DNA of 64,000 bases from Apis mellifera (taxonomy: Eukaryota; Arthropoda; Insecta; Hymenoptera; Apidae). Shown piece by piece: positions 50,949-63,200 of this stretch (the stretch's first letter is position 1; every line of letters starts with the position of its first letter). The notes under the pieces were generated by a model that made no database searches, was not told the DNA's origin, and saw only the letters and a list, made by a program, of their open reading frames with translations. The stretch covers positions 6,047,881 to 6,111,880 of the forward strand of contig NC_037646.1 of the NCBI RefSeq assembly GCF_003254395.2. The letters are read 5' to 3'. A program made the position numbers and the translations under genes.

Positions 50949-53900
50949 TTTTAGTTATTTGGGCTCGGTATCAAGTAGTCATCCCAACGATTATACCCTA
51001 AAATCATTAATAAATCAAAGATATTTATTATTAACTTAGAAATCAATCTTATAAGGTATAATTTTTCATTCAATAATAATTTTGCTACATAAGACAAAAT
51101 AATGTAATTTTGTAAAATTTCTTTATACCAAAATCTCAATAATTCATGTAATTAACATATTTTTTTTTTTTCAGAAAAAAGTCTATATTACACGGGATAA
51201 CAATAATCGAAAAGATACCAGGCAACTAATAATGTAATGCTCGAAAGTTGGAAGCACGGTTGGTTGGGTTTACGGGCGTGTGCTGGCCCCTTGCCGCGTG
51301 CACGCGAGTAATCGTGGAAAAGGTTGACGGGGGTGCGAGAGTGTGGTGGTGTTCAGGGTGAGTGCAGCTCAGGAATTCCATAAAACCTTCTAGTGTCTCT
51401 GCGCGCTTTGAATAGATGTATCGAAACATCCAGGTGAAAATGTGTCTTCTGAGCCATGCTTACCTTTTCATAAGGAGAGATGTTTTACACCGATATCTTT
51501 CACGGGGGATATCTTCGATTTGCTCGTGTTCTAATGCTGAAAGAAGCTTTTTAAGTCTTTGATAAGATGTCAGGATATATGTGATCATATGTAAAAAAGA
51601 TGGTATTAAAGGGAGAGACGATTTGATATTTTAATTTATATTTAATTTTTATATTTATATTTAATTTATATTTATTTTATTTATATTTAATTTATATTTA
51701 ATTTATATTTATTTTATTTATATTTAATTTATATTTAATTATTATTTAATTTTTCTTTAATTCAAATTTTTAGTATAAAATAAAAGAAATAAAAAAATGA
51801 GACTGAGAAAAGAAAAAGAGTTTTAAGAAAAGACAAGTGCAGTATACTTCAATTAAGAAAATATCTTATTGTAATATTTTATTCTGTTAACTAAAAATCT
51901 ATATAATTTTCAGCAACGGTAAATTATTATTCGTGTATATCTGCAAATGAAATACTATAATTGTACAAATTGCCAACCGCGGTGCACGTGTTTCTCCATT
52001 AAATGTACCAAACTTTGCACATGCACCACACAGAAACAGTACTTATTAATAATGTTACGGTTTATCACCTCCTATAATTATAGTTCTCTGGCCAAAGAGA
52101 ATGAATGCTCGTTCGGTGGTTACAGTCGATGAGAGAAAATTATAGATTCGAGCCATTCATATGTAGATTGTAATACCACGTTGAAATAATATCGTTATAA
52201 ATTGAATTTCGCGCAATCGTATTCACGTTTTAACAAACATATAGTACTTCTACAATTATTATAATAATAAAAGTTTGAAGTGGAACACGAAACGTCTATT
52301 GAAATCGATTGATTTATTAAACACATTATTATTATGTTTCATTAAAAAGTAAATACATATTAATGCGTATTTGTTATAGAATAAAGTAATGTTAATATAT
52401 AGAATAAAGTAAAGAAGTGTATTTTTTAAAAGTAATCTCGTTAATAACTACAAAACAGAGATTTTTATCGCGATACCTTGAATAATAGATGATACGCAGA
52501 TAACATTGTTGCGTGAGTGAAACAATATTCCTCAATTTGCGATATTAATTCTCATAGGATGTTGGATATTATAATTTCATTGTTGATTTTGTTGGGTTCT
52601 TTTTTGGAAGTAGTTAGTCAATTTTTGAAAATCCTTACAAATATATAAATTTTTTATTTAGTCTATTATTTTTAGATTTAAGAAATCATCTAATCTGTTT
52701 AATTCTTTAATTAAATTTACTAATTCTATCTCGACTTTTTACTAAAATTTTCATATTCTCTGTTTTCAGATCTCAGGACTTTTAGATTTCAAAACTCAAT
52801 AAGCCCTGCTAAATCTACTACATATTGTCTAACATTTTAACTCAAGTTTTCAATTAAAAACTTTTTTTCTGGAATGTCTACACCTTCAAATAAACCACAA
52901 TCTTCAATCAAACAATTATACTTACCCAGAGCAACAATAAACTCCACTTGAAGAGCAAACCGTATCGCGCAAGAATAATTTTCTTCTAATAATCTCTGAT
53001 CTCGACTACAAAACGGACAAAACCGGTAACAAAATACATCTGAACGCGTCCATCCACCGCGAATGGCACCTGTAATCAAACTGACGGTCAAAATCAGTGC
53101 AAACCGTGGAAATAATGGATAACACCTGACCGGTCGCGGAGGGGAAGGGACGGCGTAGGAAGAATTGTTTCGATGAATGATTCTCTGGGCATAGACGATC
53201 CATAGGGGGCAGAATAGTGGAGGAGAGATAACACACAGGTGGTACACAGGCGCGGTGGGATCCCCACGTCCGATTTCTGGCCTTGTGCTCACCGGAAGCG
53301 GCTCCATTGTGTCCGGTTTCCGTGGGGCCATCCGGGAAAACGTTCGACGTGCGTGTAAACGGCGGGACCGTGGGTTCTCAAGCATCGTCATATCGTATTA
53401 TTCCACGAGATATCACCATTATTTTCTCATTTATCTGAAATTAAAAGGATACTTTGAATATTATGAAATAAATCTTCAAGGGGATGAAGAAATATTCTCT
53501 ATTTTATATTTGGAGTTTTAAGCTTAGGATTTATATGATTGTGGAATTATTCTAAATGGTGTATTCGCAAATGGACGACTCCCTCCCCTCCCCTTCCAGG
53601 GTTCTATGATTTTTCGTTTGAGAATCGATGCATTGGAGCATCGCTATGTCGGGTTGATTGTGTCGATGGACGATCGCCCGGTCGTTCGTAGCGGAATCAT
53701 GGATTAGAGATTTCTACCTGAGGTCAACTAGGATGAATAACGAGCTGGGATACGTGATTTTTCGTGATCTGCCCACGCGGAGAAATTCGTTTGTTCTTTA
53801 TTACTTCGCTATTTTTAGTCTGATTTTATTTTCATTCAAATCGTATCGAGAGCACAAAGAAAATAATTTGTTTTCCATGATTTTTAGATCGGTTTTCAAT

Positions 53901-54540
53901 GGCAATAGTAATTCTCCAGTATTTAATCTTGTTGGTTAAATTAATTTTTGTTAATAGGTAAATTAGAAACAATTTTTTCGTGAAATTAGATAGCTTGTAA
54001 TTATGTTTATATATTTGTTATAAAATACATTTAATTGTATTGGAATTAGAATATAGTTAGTTATGAAAAACTATGAATAGATAATTTATACTGATAGCAA
54101 TATGCATGAATGATATAATCTATCGTGGTTTTTCCTAAGTGCAAGTTGTATTTTTTTCATAATTAAGACGTAACAATAATTCTTTTGTTTATAATGAAAA
54201 AACAATAAAATGAAAAATATTATTATTACGGTAGGTATTAATTCTTTATGATATTATTTTTATATTTAATTATTTCTTCATTCATATTTCTTTCCAGTTT
54301 ATATTTATTATATTTTATTTAAACAATTATTAAACATTTTTTTTATTTTATTGTAAATATTATCTTGTTAAAATGTAAGAAAATAATTTTTTTACTACAT
54401 AATTTTACATAAAATTATATCAATAAGTCATTTCAATAAAATGTATAATAATAGATATTTAAATTTGCCGCGCTTCGCGCACAGTAATGGTAGATCGCAT
54501 CTCATTGGTGGAATCATTTTATTCTCTCTTCGTAAGAAGA
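50949..54540. other. Interval between the PAN-ZP and Patj genes
   Basis: A possible acceptor (attttag) precedes 50,997 on the - strand, so the PAN-ZP transcript probably starts in a non-coding exon further right. GC-rich candidates are 51,225-51,430 and 53,000-53,400. The second contains a 184-codon - strand frame (52,837-53,391) with no recognisable domain; I regard it as a promoter-island by-product. Positions 51,600-51,780 are a low-complexity tract of 'atttatattta' words. The rest is AT-rich and featureless. Confidence 0.35.
51640..51760. repeat. Low-complexity ATTTATATTTA tract
   Basis: Repeated 'tttatattta' and 'attttattta' words with a period near 11-21 bases over about 120 bases. Simple-sequence expansion. 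Confidence 0.8.
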
Positions 54541-54717
54541 CCTGTCAAGTACTCGTTAGTTTGGCTCGTTAGTCAGCTGATGGCAAAATGCAATTAAACG
54601 TTTCCTGTAATATTTCACGAAATCTGTTGTAATTTTTGTGCGTGATCGTGAAATTTGTTGAGAATAATCTGTTCTTAATCTACTAACCTTCTATTTCAAG
54701 TTTCCAAAGGAATATAG
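54541..54717 (+). promoter_or_regulatory. Patj non-coding first exon and promoter
   Basis: A small GC-richer patch (54,465-54,600) in AT-rich DNA leads to a donor (aatatag|GTAAGAG) at 54,717. The next exon opens after ttttacag at 55,039 and carries the Patj start codon at 55,096. The transcription start is not resolved; somewhere in 54,480-54,600 is my best estimate. Confidence 0.45.
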
Positions 54718-55095
54718 GTAAGAGAAATCATAGTTATATTAATATTTAAAAGTTATGTGGTCACGTATTGATTTACGATAAATTCATGATACAGTTAATA
54801 TTAACAATAGTTAATATAATGATATCATGATTCTCCATTTTAATTATTAAGTTGGACAAAAAAGTTCATAAATTTTAGTCATTTCTTTTCGATACTTGTC
54901 TGTTATAGAGGTTAAGATATATTTTATTTGTACAATTTTATTTTGTTAAATAAAATATATAGAATATGTAAAATATAAAATATAAATAATATATTATGCA
55001 TATATATGTATTTAGAATATATGTTTCTTTTTTTACAGAGGGATTTATAAGATTTTTTACAATTATTTACCTGAAACAAATCTACCAAAAACAAA

Positions 55096-56013
55096 ATGCC
55101 TTTAAGTGCAGGTAATTAAATATATTATAATTTATAATTTATAATCTGAAATCAATTATCCATTTTACATAAAATTTGTTATATTAATTCATGTTTTAAT
55201 ACTATTTTTTTCAGATATATCTACAGCTCTTCATTTATTAGAGCATGTGCAAGAAAGAGTAGAAGATTGTAACGATCCGAAGCTACAAATGCATACTACT
55301 CAAGACATAAAATCTTTAATTTCTCTTCTGGAAGATCCAGTATTTCGTAGCATAGTGACCATTCAAGATTCTCTGATCGAATTAAACACTCAACTAGGCC
55401 AGCATCCATCTATTATCCCTGGGGATTTTGATATAAACATCAGTGGACAACTTGAACTTTCTGTTCCTAGTACACCGGTACAACCACTTGGATCAAATGT
55501 ATATCAAGATCTATATCAAGATAGCAGCGAACTAGAAGATCAAAGAGTTCCAGTTGTTCCATTGGTGCATAGTAGCAGCGAAGATACTAGTGCACAGGTA
55601 AAATTTTGTTTAAAGTATACCTAAAATAAATGTCTGAATTTTTCTTACATTTAATACTTTTACTAATATTTTTATTTTGTTGCAGGTTACAAGTCCAAGT
55701 CTTGTATCTGAAGTTATGGGAATGCCTCCAATTACAACAACGACATATGTTAAAGAATTTAAGAAGGTAATTGAAGCTGCAGCAAGAGGTCGTCAAGTGT
55801 TTACTGTGCAGGTTGGTAAAATATATTTTATTTATATTTTAATTCAACAATCAAAGAGAGAAAGAGAGAGATTTAATACAATAATTTTTTTTTAAAGTTG
55901 TATAAACCAGAGGGTACAAGTTTGGGATTTAGTGTGGTTGGTCTTCGCAGTAAGGATAAAGGAGAATTGGGTATATTCTTGCAGGAGATACAACCAAATG
56001 GCATAGCTGGTTG
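55096..56013 (+). CDS. Patj: Patj, 5' part (L27 domain and start of PDZ1)
   Basis: Coding exons 55096-55111, 55215-55597, 55686-55811 and 55898-56013; the gene continues past the window. The start MPLSADISTAL and following DPKLQMHTTQDIKSL, EDPVFRSIV and LNTQLGQHPSIIP closely track the L27 domain of Drosophila Patj (residues about 5-75). Residues about 155-175 (KEFKKVIEAAARGRQVFTVQ) match the pre-PDZ1 segment of animal PATJ/INADL, and PDZ1 begins after it with the carboxylate-binding loop SLGFSV (183-188) and IFLQEIQPNGIAG. Patj is a multi-PDZ scaffold that binds Stardust/Pals1 through L27 in the Crumbs complex at apical junctions. The first coding exon contributes only 16 nt. The last donor is TTG|GTAAGT at 56,013; an alternative at 56,009 (CTG|GTTGGT) is weaker. 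MUPP1-type is the alternative name. Confidence 0.93.
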
Positions 56014-56480
56014 GTAAGTCAATTTTTAATTCATATAACATAATCAATTAAATAACAAAAAGAATTATTTCAATTATTTAATTAAAATATTCGTAAATAA
56101 TATCAAGTTTCGATAGAAAGTCTTTTTACTTTCGCGATATATATTTTCGAATAGTAATTTGAATTACATTTAGATATTTTATAAAACATTGAATTTTTTT
56201 GTGCTTATATAATAAATATATTACTATTTACTAAATAGATGGTATCATAGCACGATATCATAAATTATATAAGCAGTGATGGAATCGTACAATGTTTCGT
56301 AATACGATCCTATAATTTATTATTGTTATATACATCTATTTTATTTTAACTTATAATTTTAACAGATCATCAAAAAATTTTCACTACTAACCAAAAATAT
56401 TTAATCATAATTCAATAATTCAGCTCTTAGTTAAACTCTTAGTTAAGCTTTTCAATTCTTACATTTCAACATATATTATA

Positions 56481-56596
56481 TCAATATCAAAAAATTTAGA
56501 ATCATTATTATAATTTATAGAACTTTTAATATTTAAAGGAAATATTTATTATATTTTTCTTTTTGACTATTTCTTCTTAAATTCACAGCCTAAATA
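56481..56596 (+). repeat. Dispersed repeat, copy A
   Basis: Shares about 100 aligned bases with 58,176-58,278: tcaatatcaaaaaatttag, then 'tttatagaacttttaatatt' and 'taaattcaca', at roughly 90% identity by eye, with a 12-base insertion relative to copy B. Same orientation. No terminal repeats are visible, so the element class is unknown. Confidence 0.85.
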
Positions 56597-57085
56597 TAAA
56601 ATAATTTCATAATATATATTCATCAAATAGATCAAGGATCTAATTGTTCTTAAATTTTGAATAACTCTTTTCCAAATTTTAATTAAAGTTTCCAAGTTAA
56701 ATCAACTAAATCCTGTAAATTTAAATTTTATATCATGATGACAATTTTAATCATCTCTCATCAAATGATTCTAAATTTTTAAACGATATTGTATATCGTT
56801 CGAAAATTAATCATTCCATATTATGAAAGAGGGAGAGATAATTCTATACTTTCAAGTAACACTCGAGTATTCGGTCTCGTTAAAACACGCAAATGTAGTT
56901 AGATTATTCGATATTCGTGCCGAACAGCGAATATTATTCCGGTACCAGTCGATAAATTAATGCGAATCAAGCCATGAATATTCGTTTGTTTTATGCCACG
57001 TAAGCTCGACGTATATAGAGAATATGAATATCGACATCGAAGGACGGACGTGTGGAGATAACGTTTGTCGAATATCGTATGTGGA

Positions 57086-57121
<36 letters not shown>

Positions 57122-57622
57122 CGAATATTTGACACGTTTTATTTAATGTGGGTCATCGGTGATCCATAAGTCTATTAATAAATGTTTATCCTTTTTTTTC
57201 ACAATAAATAAATATTTTTTCATGATATACGGTTTAATAAAACAAATTAATTAAATTAGTTTAAAGCAATTGCTATTCTTTTTGGTGTTTTTTTGTTTCA
57301 TTCCAATTTATCATTTCAATATTTAGTATAATAGATATTTCTTTTCAATTAGACTTTCTTTTCAATTAAAATTCTAATGCAATTTCTTTCATTTTGATTT
57401 ATAGGTTAAAAATTTCCCCAAAATTGACAATATTTTAATATTAAAATTGTTATTTAAACGCATGAGATTTACTATAAATCATATTAAATTTCACAATTTC
57501 CTATTTATGTTAAACGTATATTTATCGAATTGTGTATCAAACATTCTCGTGAAAATTAAATTGAAAATTTAATCGAAAAAAAATTATTGAAAGTCATAGA
57601 TATATATCTTCATATTATTTTC

Positions 57623-57654
<32 letters not shown>

Positions 57655-58175
57655 TGTATATCTGCTGAGAGTACATTTTTGTCCCCTATGGATAGTGGAG
57701 GGAAATATAGTGCCGTCGTAAAATCAGTAGGGGTATCAAAAGATACATATAGTTTGAAATAAAAAATCTGACGGATAGATGGGATTGAAGATCGTTCTAT
57801 ATATATCTTCACTCTATTTTGTTGTCTTCGATGCAATATATATCCTTATAATATATTAGAATTTTATTTTTTTTTTTTCTGATATAATTTTTCATTTTCT
57901 TACCGATTTAAAAGGCCATCAATCATGCTGCCAATTCATATCAAAATTTTCAATCGATTTTATATGATCCATATAAAAATCAAATTCACCACCTTTCTCC
58001 AAGATTAAACGTTAAATTTCTTATAAAAAAGTTAATCATTAAATCATTATCTCTAAATCGTATCTTAGAAAAATATCTTCTTCTAAGATTATCGATATTT
58101 ATAGTATCATTCCGAAATAAAATCGTGTTACAAAATTTCTCTTACTCGTGTCAAACTATTTAAAATTTCATCGTG

Positions 58176-58278
58176 TCAATATCAAAAAATTTAGGACCAT
58201 TATTACAATTTATAGAACTTTTAATATTTAAAGGAAATATTTATTATATTTTTCATTTTTTAAATTCACAACCTAAAT
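58176..58278 (+). repeat. Dispersed repeat, copy B
   Basis: Second copy of the element at 56,481-56,596, about 1.7 kb downstream in the same intron and orientation, lacking about 12 bases before its 'taaattcaca' end. Confidence 0.85.
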
Positions 58279-58439
58279 TAAAAGAACCCTAAATTAGAAG
58301 AAACCATGTTCATTCAGACTCTATAATCTATAAAACTATAAAAAATTCGTTAATCTTTAAAATTTTCCTCACAGAAGGAGAAAAAAAGGATAAATCTCAG
58401 TATCAAAAAATAGGGATCGTAATTCAGAAAACTCAGTTT

Positions 58440-59490
58440 CATCTATCCTTTCACAACGAGACAAACCGTTACGTTACTCTTCTCAAATTTCTCGCGCCTT
58501 ATCCACGATACAATCAATTCGAGCAAATCAAAGAACAAAGGATGACGATGAAAAAAAAAAAAAAAAAAAAAGAAAAGAAATTCACCCTTTCTCGTTTCCA
58601 CGTTTCCACGATCGAGGCGACTCGGGGCTTGCTTGTCGGCACACCCTGTGTGTACGGTGCGTTGATCGGGCGGCTCGTTGCACGCATGCCCGGTTACCTC
58701 TGTCCGGAAGCCTCGCCACCGTGGAGAAAACGGTGGATGCTTTCGAAAAAGAGGCCTCCCAGTCTTTCGGCCGACCAGTCTTCGACTGATCCTCGACCGA
58801 GAAAGGTCGTCCGTTGCTCCGTTGGCGCGCGCGCGCGTTATCAATCGAAACACATTGTGCGTGTGAGGCCTCCCGTGCCCTCCTCCCTCCCCCCCTTCCC
58901 CTTCAACGGGTATCCATCGTCACCATTTGCCACCTTCTCCGTCCCTCCCGCTCGCTTGATCCAGCACCAAGCACCAGCTCGCCGAATTTCATCCCGCGTT
59001 TCCTGTTCTTTTCCTTTCCTTTCCTTTTCCTTTCCCTCCTCCACCTTTCTTCTTTCATCCACCCCCTTTAACCGTCGGGGTCGACGAAGAAACAAAGAAC
59101 ACCCTCGCTTCCTGTTTCGCGCGAGTTCGATGTTCTTCCGGTTCAACGATTCCTCGGTGGTGCAGCTTCCTCGACACGGTATGCTTCGTCTTGGATCCGC
59201 TCTTATTCCGTCGTTTCGTCGTTTGTTTTCGTTTCGCGCCACGTAGACTCCTCCTCCTCCTCCCCCTTCCTTCCTCCCTTCCCGTGGCTTTTCTCGCCCT
59301 TCTGGCCCTTTGATGTTCGGTGATTCCTTTTTTTTTGCGGTGGAAGGATGAGTGAATAGAGAGAGAGAGAGAGGGAGAGAAAGGGAGAGAGAGAGGGAGA
59401 GAGAGAACGGTGACCAGGTATTTACACTATGAAGCTGAGTGAGGTCACCATCCGTGGGAAATATCTGTGAAATCTTGGTATGGTACGTGT
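58440..59490. promoter_or_regulatory. CpG-rich island inside the Patj intron
   Basis: Abrupt GC and CpG increase (58,590-59,300) followed by a GA microsatellite (about 59,359-59,406) and non-repetitive DNA ending with a donor-like TATG|GTACGT at about 59,483 (+). The structure matches a promoter with a non-coding first exon, either an internal Patj promoter or another gene. Open frames of 133-234 codons on both strands overlap in several phases and have no domain. Confidence 0.35.
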
Positions 59491-59807
59491 TTTTGTTTTC
59501 ATTTCTTTTTCTTCTTAGAAGTTCAGGAATTCGTTAGACTTTTGCGTTAGAGTTCATTATCGGGAGTGGTTGGTGCGCACATCGTGTTTTTGTTTTTTGG
59601 GTCGCGTGATTTGCGAGCACGTACGTAAATAACATTGGAACCATTGATTTGCATTAATATTTAAATTGTGTGTAGTACGAACAATTGCGACGTCGCGTTA
59701 TTTAAATATTAAGTTCGGTTCTTAGATTAGTGTTTAGGTTAAATTTATATCTAGAATTATTAGTTCTTACGATTTTTCGCGTGGAATAGACATATTAGTT
59801 AGTCGAT

Positions 59808-59848
59808 CGTTTCCAACGATGAGAGATATATTGGAAGCGTTGGAAACG
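59808..59848. repeat. Perfect 11-bp inverted repeat
   Basis: CGTTTCCAACG at 59,808-59,818 and its exact reverse complement CGTTGGAAACG at 59,838-59,848, separated by 19 bases. It could form a short hairpin; the stem does not extend outward, so a microRNA precursor is unlikely. Confidence 0.9.
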
Positions 59849-60171
59849 CGGTTCCTCTTCATTTCTCTTAGACCGATATTTAGCTATCGTTATTTATTAA
59901 CAGAACATTTCGATATATCTGGAATATTTAAATTAAAATAGTTAGAGATATAGCATAGTATTGTAGATTTTTTAAAAGTTTAAGCTTGGATATTTTTAAT
60001 TTGTTCTTTTTCTCTGTAATAATCTGCATCTGTACCAGAATAAATTTAATGAAATAGTATGTAATTCTGGATGTAACGTTTATCAACATTTATCTTAATT
60101 TAATCCATCCAATATAAAATAGTTGATAAACTTGGAAATTATTAAATTCACATTAATTTAAAAAAAATAAA

Positions 60172-60201
60172 GAGAAATTCTCGTACATTCGAGAATTTCT
60201 C
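60172..60201. repeat. Perfect 12-bp inverted repeat resembling a heat-shock element
   Basis: GAGAAATTCTCG at 60,172-60,183 and CGAGAATTTCTC at 60,190-60,201 are exact reverse complements with a 6-base spacer. The right half reads TTCgaGAAttTCT, close to the alternating nGAAn/nTTCn units of HSF binding sites. Confidence 0.9.
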
Positions 60202-63200
60202 GTACATATCGCTCTCATTTTCAAATAGCAAAGTGATGTACAGATGTATTTCCTTATATTCATCGCGTGAAACATTAGTCGCAAGGGACGTATGAGGATC
60301 AAAGTAGGTTTATGTCACGATCTTGAAATAAAATGCGTAGTAAATATATAATTTAATATACTTTATGATAAACAAAATTATTAAGAATTTCAATTTCCTA
60401 TATTAATTTCTTTTTTTTTTTTTTTTTTACGTATATTCTAAATCGATTAACTTTTCAATTAATTTTTAGTTGCCAGGTGTTTTGTATACACATCATTTTA
60501 CGCTTTATACACAATCTATGGTATTAATAAATTAATAGGAAAGATAAGGGTGACATCCATGAGATAGAGTATACAATAGGAAGGTATTAACACAGGTTGA
60601 TAAATATTCATTGTTATACGTGTTAACAATTTGATAAAATTCATTCCCTTATTTTCACCATTGTGTTCACCTTTCATTCAAGCAAATTTACTTGATTTTT
60701 AAATTAAATTTCGCGAAATGGCGAGGTTCGTTTCATTCAAGCGTGAATAAACGTCACATAAAAATCACCTCGATAATGGCCAATGATTTAATTATTAATA
60801 CCACTTCGTTAAGGTTCGATTAAGCATTCAAATCCTGATTAAGTCATTGTCGTGTATTTGTAGTACGTGCACGTTGCCCGCCTCATTCATGAATGATAGA
60901 TTAACGATCAGTTTTCGGTAAAATGTGTGGGAATTTAATTCGAAGGCAATCTTTTAAAATGTGGAACCGTCGTTTCCGTTAAAAATGCGAAATAATTCGA
61001 AATCTATAATGCAAATATTCATATCTGTTATTTCTACTGAAAAAAAAAAGGATTATATAAAAAAAAGAAATATATACGTATCGAATATTTCGAATAAAAG
61101 TTCATTCATAATTCTCCACTGCTTTTTCTTTTTCTTTTTTTTTTTTTTTTAAACAGAATTATTAATGAACCAAAGTTTTTTAAATTTTATCCCAAGTCGA
61201 GTCATAAATTTTATTCTATCCTCCATCTCTTATTTCGAATTCATCCAGATAATCCTAAGCTTCTTTGATATGTTATTTATGGATTGCAATGAGAGAAAGT
61301 ATCTTTGGTTCTTTATCATCGTATGGAATTTTCAGATTTAAAAATTTTTCAGAAGATTAATTTTGGAGGAAGAGGGTATTGTATTCCATAGAAATATTTA
61401 TTCGTGACGTTAGAATTTTAATTACATTTTAATTATATGCGATAGAATTTTCGAGTATCTCTAAAATTTCTATTGTAAAAATTAGATGATTGAGGATTAG
61501 ATTCATCTATCTTGTGGAAGATTATAGGAATGATGACAAACATTTTATTTTTTTCTTTCTATTATTTTAGACAAAGAGATTTAATATATTTTATTCTAAA
61601 GATTATCGAGAGTTAATGAGAAAAATATAAATTTTTTTCGTTATTTTATAACATTTTTGAATACAATCTTTAAAAGTAGGAATTTTTTATCTGAAGTAAA
61701 GAAAGGGGATATTTGTCAGACTTCCTAAAATATTCCATTGTTTTTAAAATGAGATGGTATAGGATGTGAAAGAATAGTTCGAACGAGAAACTGCTCCATG
61801 TAACGCGTTTGAAAGACAGAAAGTGTCAGATCGATCAGAATTTACGTAAATAGAATTCTCTTGTTCGTATTCATGCCTCGAAGAATTGGAATTCCGTTAA
61901 GATATTCATTTTTGTAAAAATATTTCAAATATTTTTCTTTGCGTCCAGTAACTTTTATGAAAATTAACTTTTACATCCTGCATTTTATTATTAAAATGAA
62001 AAAAACATAATTTTTAGTTTTTCCTCAATGTTATGATATTATTTATATTTTTAGAATTACTAGATTTTTAGGTTAATAAATTAAACTAGATTAAACAAAT
62101 AACAGGAAATGATAAGAAGTAGTTGTATAAAAAGCAAATTTTTATCCTTTATCAATCTAGACAATAGTTTAACAAAGAAAGTTATAAAGAGTTAAGTATT
62201 ATTTGATATATAATTCATAGGTATAAATTGATAAAAGAGTTGTTTAGTTAAGAAATGATTGAACAAATTCATAAATCTAACAGGATAAGTTAATTAATAA
62301 TTTTCGGTTTTAATTTAATTAATGGATAGTGACATTTTCATAGTAAAAAAAATGTTAATACCAAGTTAAGTTGTAAGGTGATTTATTCAGATTAAGTAAT
62401 TAATTATAGTTATCAGGGAGGAAAATATAGCATAGTTTTCTTTCTTTTTTCGTATAATATCATGGTACGAGATTTGAGGTTTAATTTTAAGAACTTATGC
62501 TTCTCTCTTGCAAGTCAAGATAAAAAGCAGACATTCATGCAAGTGGCTAAAAAAAGAAAATCAAAGCATGCCAGATAAGTTCAGGGTTAGGTATATCGTG
62601 AAAAAATAATGTCTCGATGTTAAGTTAAATTTCATAAAGTTTGTAAATTTTTTTTTCTTCTCCAAAAATTGATTCCGAAAACAATATAATTCCTCTCTTG
62701 TATTAAATTTTCTTATCTCGTCTCTTGATAAATAAAATATCGAACAGTAATTTATTAAACGAAAATCGTGTTTCAAGATTAAAATGATTGATGAATTTAT
62801 TTTTCGATGTAAATAATATTTAAAATTATATTCAAATCTTCGATTCTTAATTTCGCAAATATCGTGTACGAATAATAAATGATCATTATAATTTTTTCCA
62901 TTTTATTAGTTATAAATTTTTTGATATTATTCTAAAATTGATAAAATAGAATAGAATGGAAATTAAGTAATTTTCAAAACGCCATTTTGATTTAATCACT
63001 CAATTATTTTGATCACTGTTATTCATGTTGCTTTTTTTTTTAAAACGTATATTATATAAAAGCAATAAAATATCTGAAAATAAAAAAAGGAAGAGGCGTA
63101 GGAAAATTTTAATTCGAAACGAATTATATTCGTAAATAAAAATTTGTTAGATAAAATATTATTGCTTCACATATTTGTCCAATATCTATTTATTTTATTT

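Larger units (their letters stand above)
56014..58430 (+). other. Patj intron, AT-rich part
   Basis: No following PDZ exon is present up to the window end, so this intron is at least 8 kb. Contains a 26-base A run ending at 57,120, an AT microsatellite (about 57,625-57,652) and a dispersed repeat pair. Nothing gene-like. Confidence 0.5.

Noticed and set aside
52837..53391. 184-codon - strand frame between PAN-ZP and Patj
   Set aside because: No recognisable domain or signal peptide, and half lies in AT-rich DNA. More likely promoter-island DNA; it could be revisited if transcripts exist.
54849..54900. Possible mariner terminal repeat (aaaaaagttcata)
   Set aside because: Only a weak resemblance, with no partner inverted repeat and no transposase remnant nearby.
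58542..59246. 234-codon + strand frame in the Patj intron island
   Set aside because: Begins in a poly(A) run, is dominated by Pro, Ser and Arg, and overlaps a 133-codon frame on the other strand; typical of a CpG-rich island.
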